Part shown: positions 63,001 to 64,000 of the stretch, piece after piece
Numbering within the stretch: position 1 is the first letter of the stretch
Layout: every line of letters begins with the position of its first letter
NCBI GenBank assembly: GCA_040954595.2
Contig: CM082593.2
Coordinates: forward strand, 6,200,001-6,264,000
Source of the DNA: Balanoglossus misakiensis
Taxonomy: Eukaryota; Hemichordata
Reading direction: 5' to 3'
Length of the DNA: 64,000 bases
The notes under the pieces: model-generated
Told to the model about the DNA's origin: nothing
What the model saw: only the letters and a program-made list of their open reading frames with translations
Database searches by the model: none
Program-made: the position numbers and the translations under genes

Positions 63001-64000
63001 CAGTACAGTAAAAACCAAAACACTTCCAGAAAGATCTGCCCGCAAGCCTCACTACAGATTGCAATTTTTTCAAAATTTATAACATACGTGCGAACTGTTC
63101 AGATAAATTAATGAAATCAATTGAGAGGGATGGTACATGTACTTGTAAATTACTGAAACTGACGCCAGAATGATCCAACCAATATCGTAACATAACGCTA
63201 CTCTGTATATGAAGTGCGAAAAATGGTAAATCATTTTCGACTATCCAAACACATCACACTGCCTACTGTGTAAATCGAAGCACTAAATTACGTCATAAAA
63301 TATCACAGTAAGTGTGTGTAAATTTCAAATCTGTATACTTTATATAAATGTAGACACGAGTTATTTCAGGACTTGATAGAATATGAGTATCGGCCCATAT
63401 TTCTTGGTTGTGGATGTGTACATTTGAATATAGTCATTAAAACTTCACGGATAAGCATTTTAAAATTTCAAAATATGAATTTTGAAAATCTAATACCTCA
63501 TGCTCCAAGTTTATGTATATATATTGAAATCGATACACGTACATGTACATGTGCTTGTGTCTAACTTGAACCGCTGACCTTGGCCATGTGAGAGAAGCTT
63601 CCTTAAAACGCTTCACATATAAAGAGGGATCTCTGATGAACTCGTCTCATTAATATTCAACACCAGAGACTCGCAGTCTCGGATTTAAAAAAATTTGTGA
63701 CAAATGAGATTGCCGATCAACGGCACCGCGATAAACCTGCCACCGATATACACGTCACAGTTTCAATGCTAAGCTCTTTGTTTGGGTTTGTTTTGGTCAG
63801 TTGCCACGGCAACCAGCTGCCCGGATCGCTCCCTCTCTGAGCAGAGAATGGCAGCTTTGGCAATCTCTCATTTTCTTTAAGCGTCGTTTCCTCGACTCGA
63901 TGGCTTATTGCACATATCAATTTATTCAGCCCAGGAATCCAGGATTCCTCACGTATGAGCCTTGATGGAGTACTTGTCTGGTTCAATCGTGACACAATAA
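60078..64000. other. Upstream region / possible first intron of the FAM149 gene
   Basis: Nearly 4 kb of AT-rich sequence. The missing first coding exon(s) and promoter of the FAM149 gene should be here or beyond 64000. Plus-strand frames at 60735-61100 and 62168-62578 have no recognisable domain. A T-run followed by a GT microsatellite lies at about 61838-61859, and an ACGTACATGTACATGT palindrome at about 63538. Confidence 0.5.

Noticed and set aside
63717-63995. Minus-strand frame as the missing first exon of the FAM149 gene
   Set aside because: A faint likeness to the family N-terminus, but the frame begins with GTG, not ATG, and its candidate donor (phase 1) does not fit the acceptor phase at 60077.

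Overview
The window is intron-rich genomic DNA from an animal, most likely a marine invertebrate deuterostome (hemichordate, cephalochordate or echinoderm grade). The evidence is GT-AG introns of 0.1-3.5 kb, AT-rich intergenic DNA with many palindromic ACATGTA words, dense short inverted-repeat elements, and genes whose closest recognisable relatives are vertebrate (PTPN13, PPM1K, TMEM72, FAM149). The species cannot be named from sequence alone. All gene models were read by eye; exon phases were checked and every listed chain keeps one open frame.

Layout. 1-2.9 kb: no gene; a ~1.1 kb inverted-repeat element with a second 375-bp element nested in it. 2.9-23.2 kb (+): a 37-exon PTPN13/PTP-BL orthologue (KIND, FERM, six PDZ domains, tyrosine phosphatase). 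26.0-28.0 kb (-): a three-exon TRIM E3 ligase whose C-terminus is a MIB/HERC2 domain; it converges on PTPN13. 29.9-36.1 kb (-): an 11-exon single-pass receptor-like gene with five Frizzled cysteine-rich domains, two sushi domains, a juxtamembrane EGF domain and a tail with two NPxY motifs. 39.2-41.8 kb (+): PPM1K, the mitochondrial PP2C phosphatase of branched-chain amino acid catabolism, divergent from the Frizzled-domain gene. 42.9-44.9 kb: 215-bp tandem repeats between two ~450-bp direct repeats. 46.1-48.9 kb (-): TMEM72-like four-pass membrane protein. 53.8-60.1 kb (-): FAM149-family gene, 5' end not found. 60.1-64 kb: no gene recognised.

The genes do not form one pathway. PTPN13 and PPM1K are also close together on human chromosome 4q21-22, so part of this neighbourhood looks like conserved synteny. 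The most unusual locus is the 5xFrizzled/2xsushi/EGF receptor. Its EGF module has ErbB-ligand cysteine spacing and is split by an intron between cysteines 4 and 5, as in vertebrate EGF-family growth factor genes. Other notable points are the extra PDZ domain in PTPN13, the TRIM-MIB fusion, and two related inverted-repeat elements with 9-bp target duplications.
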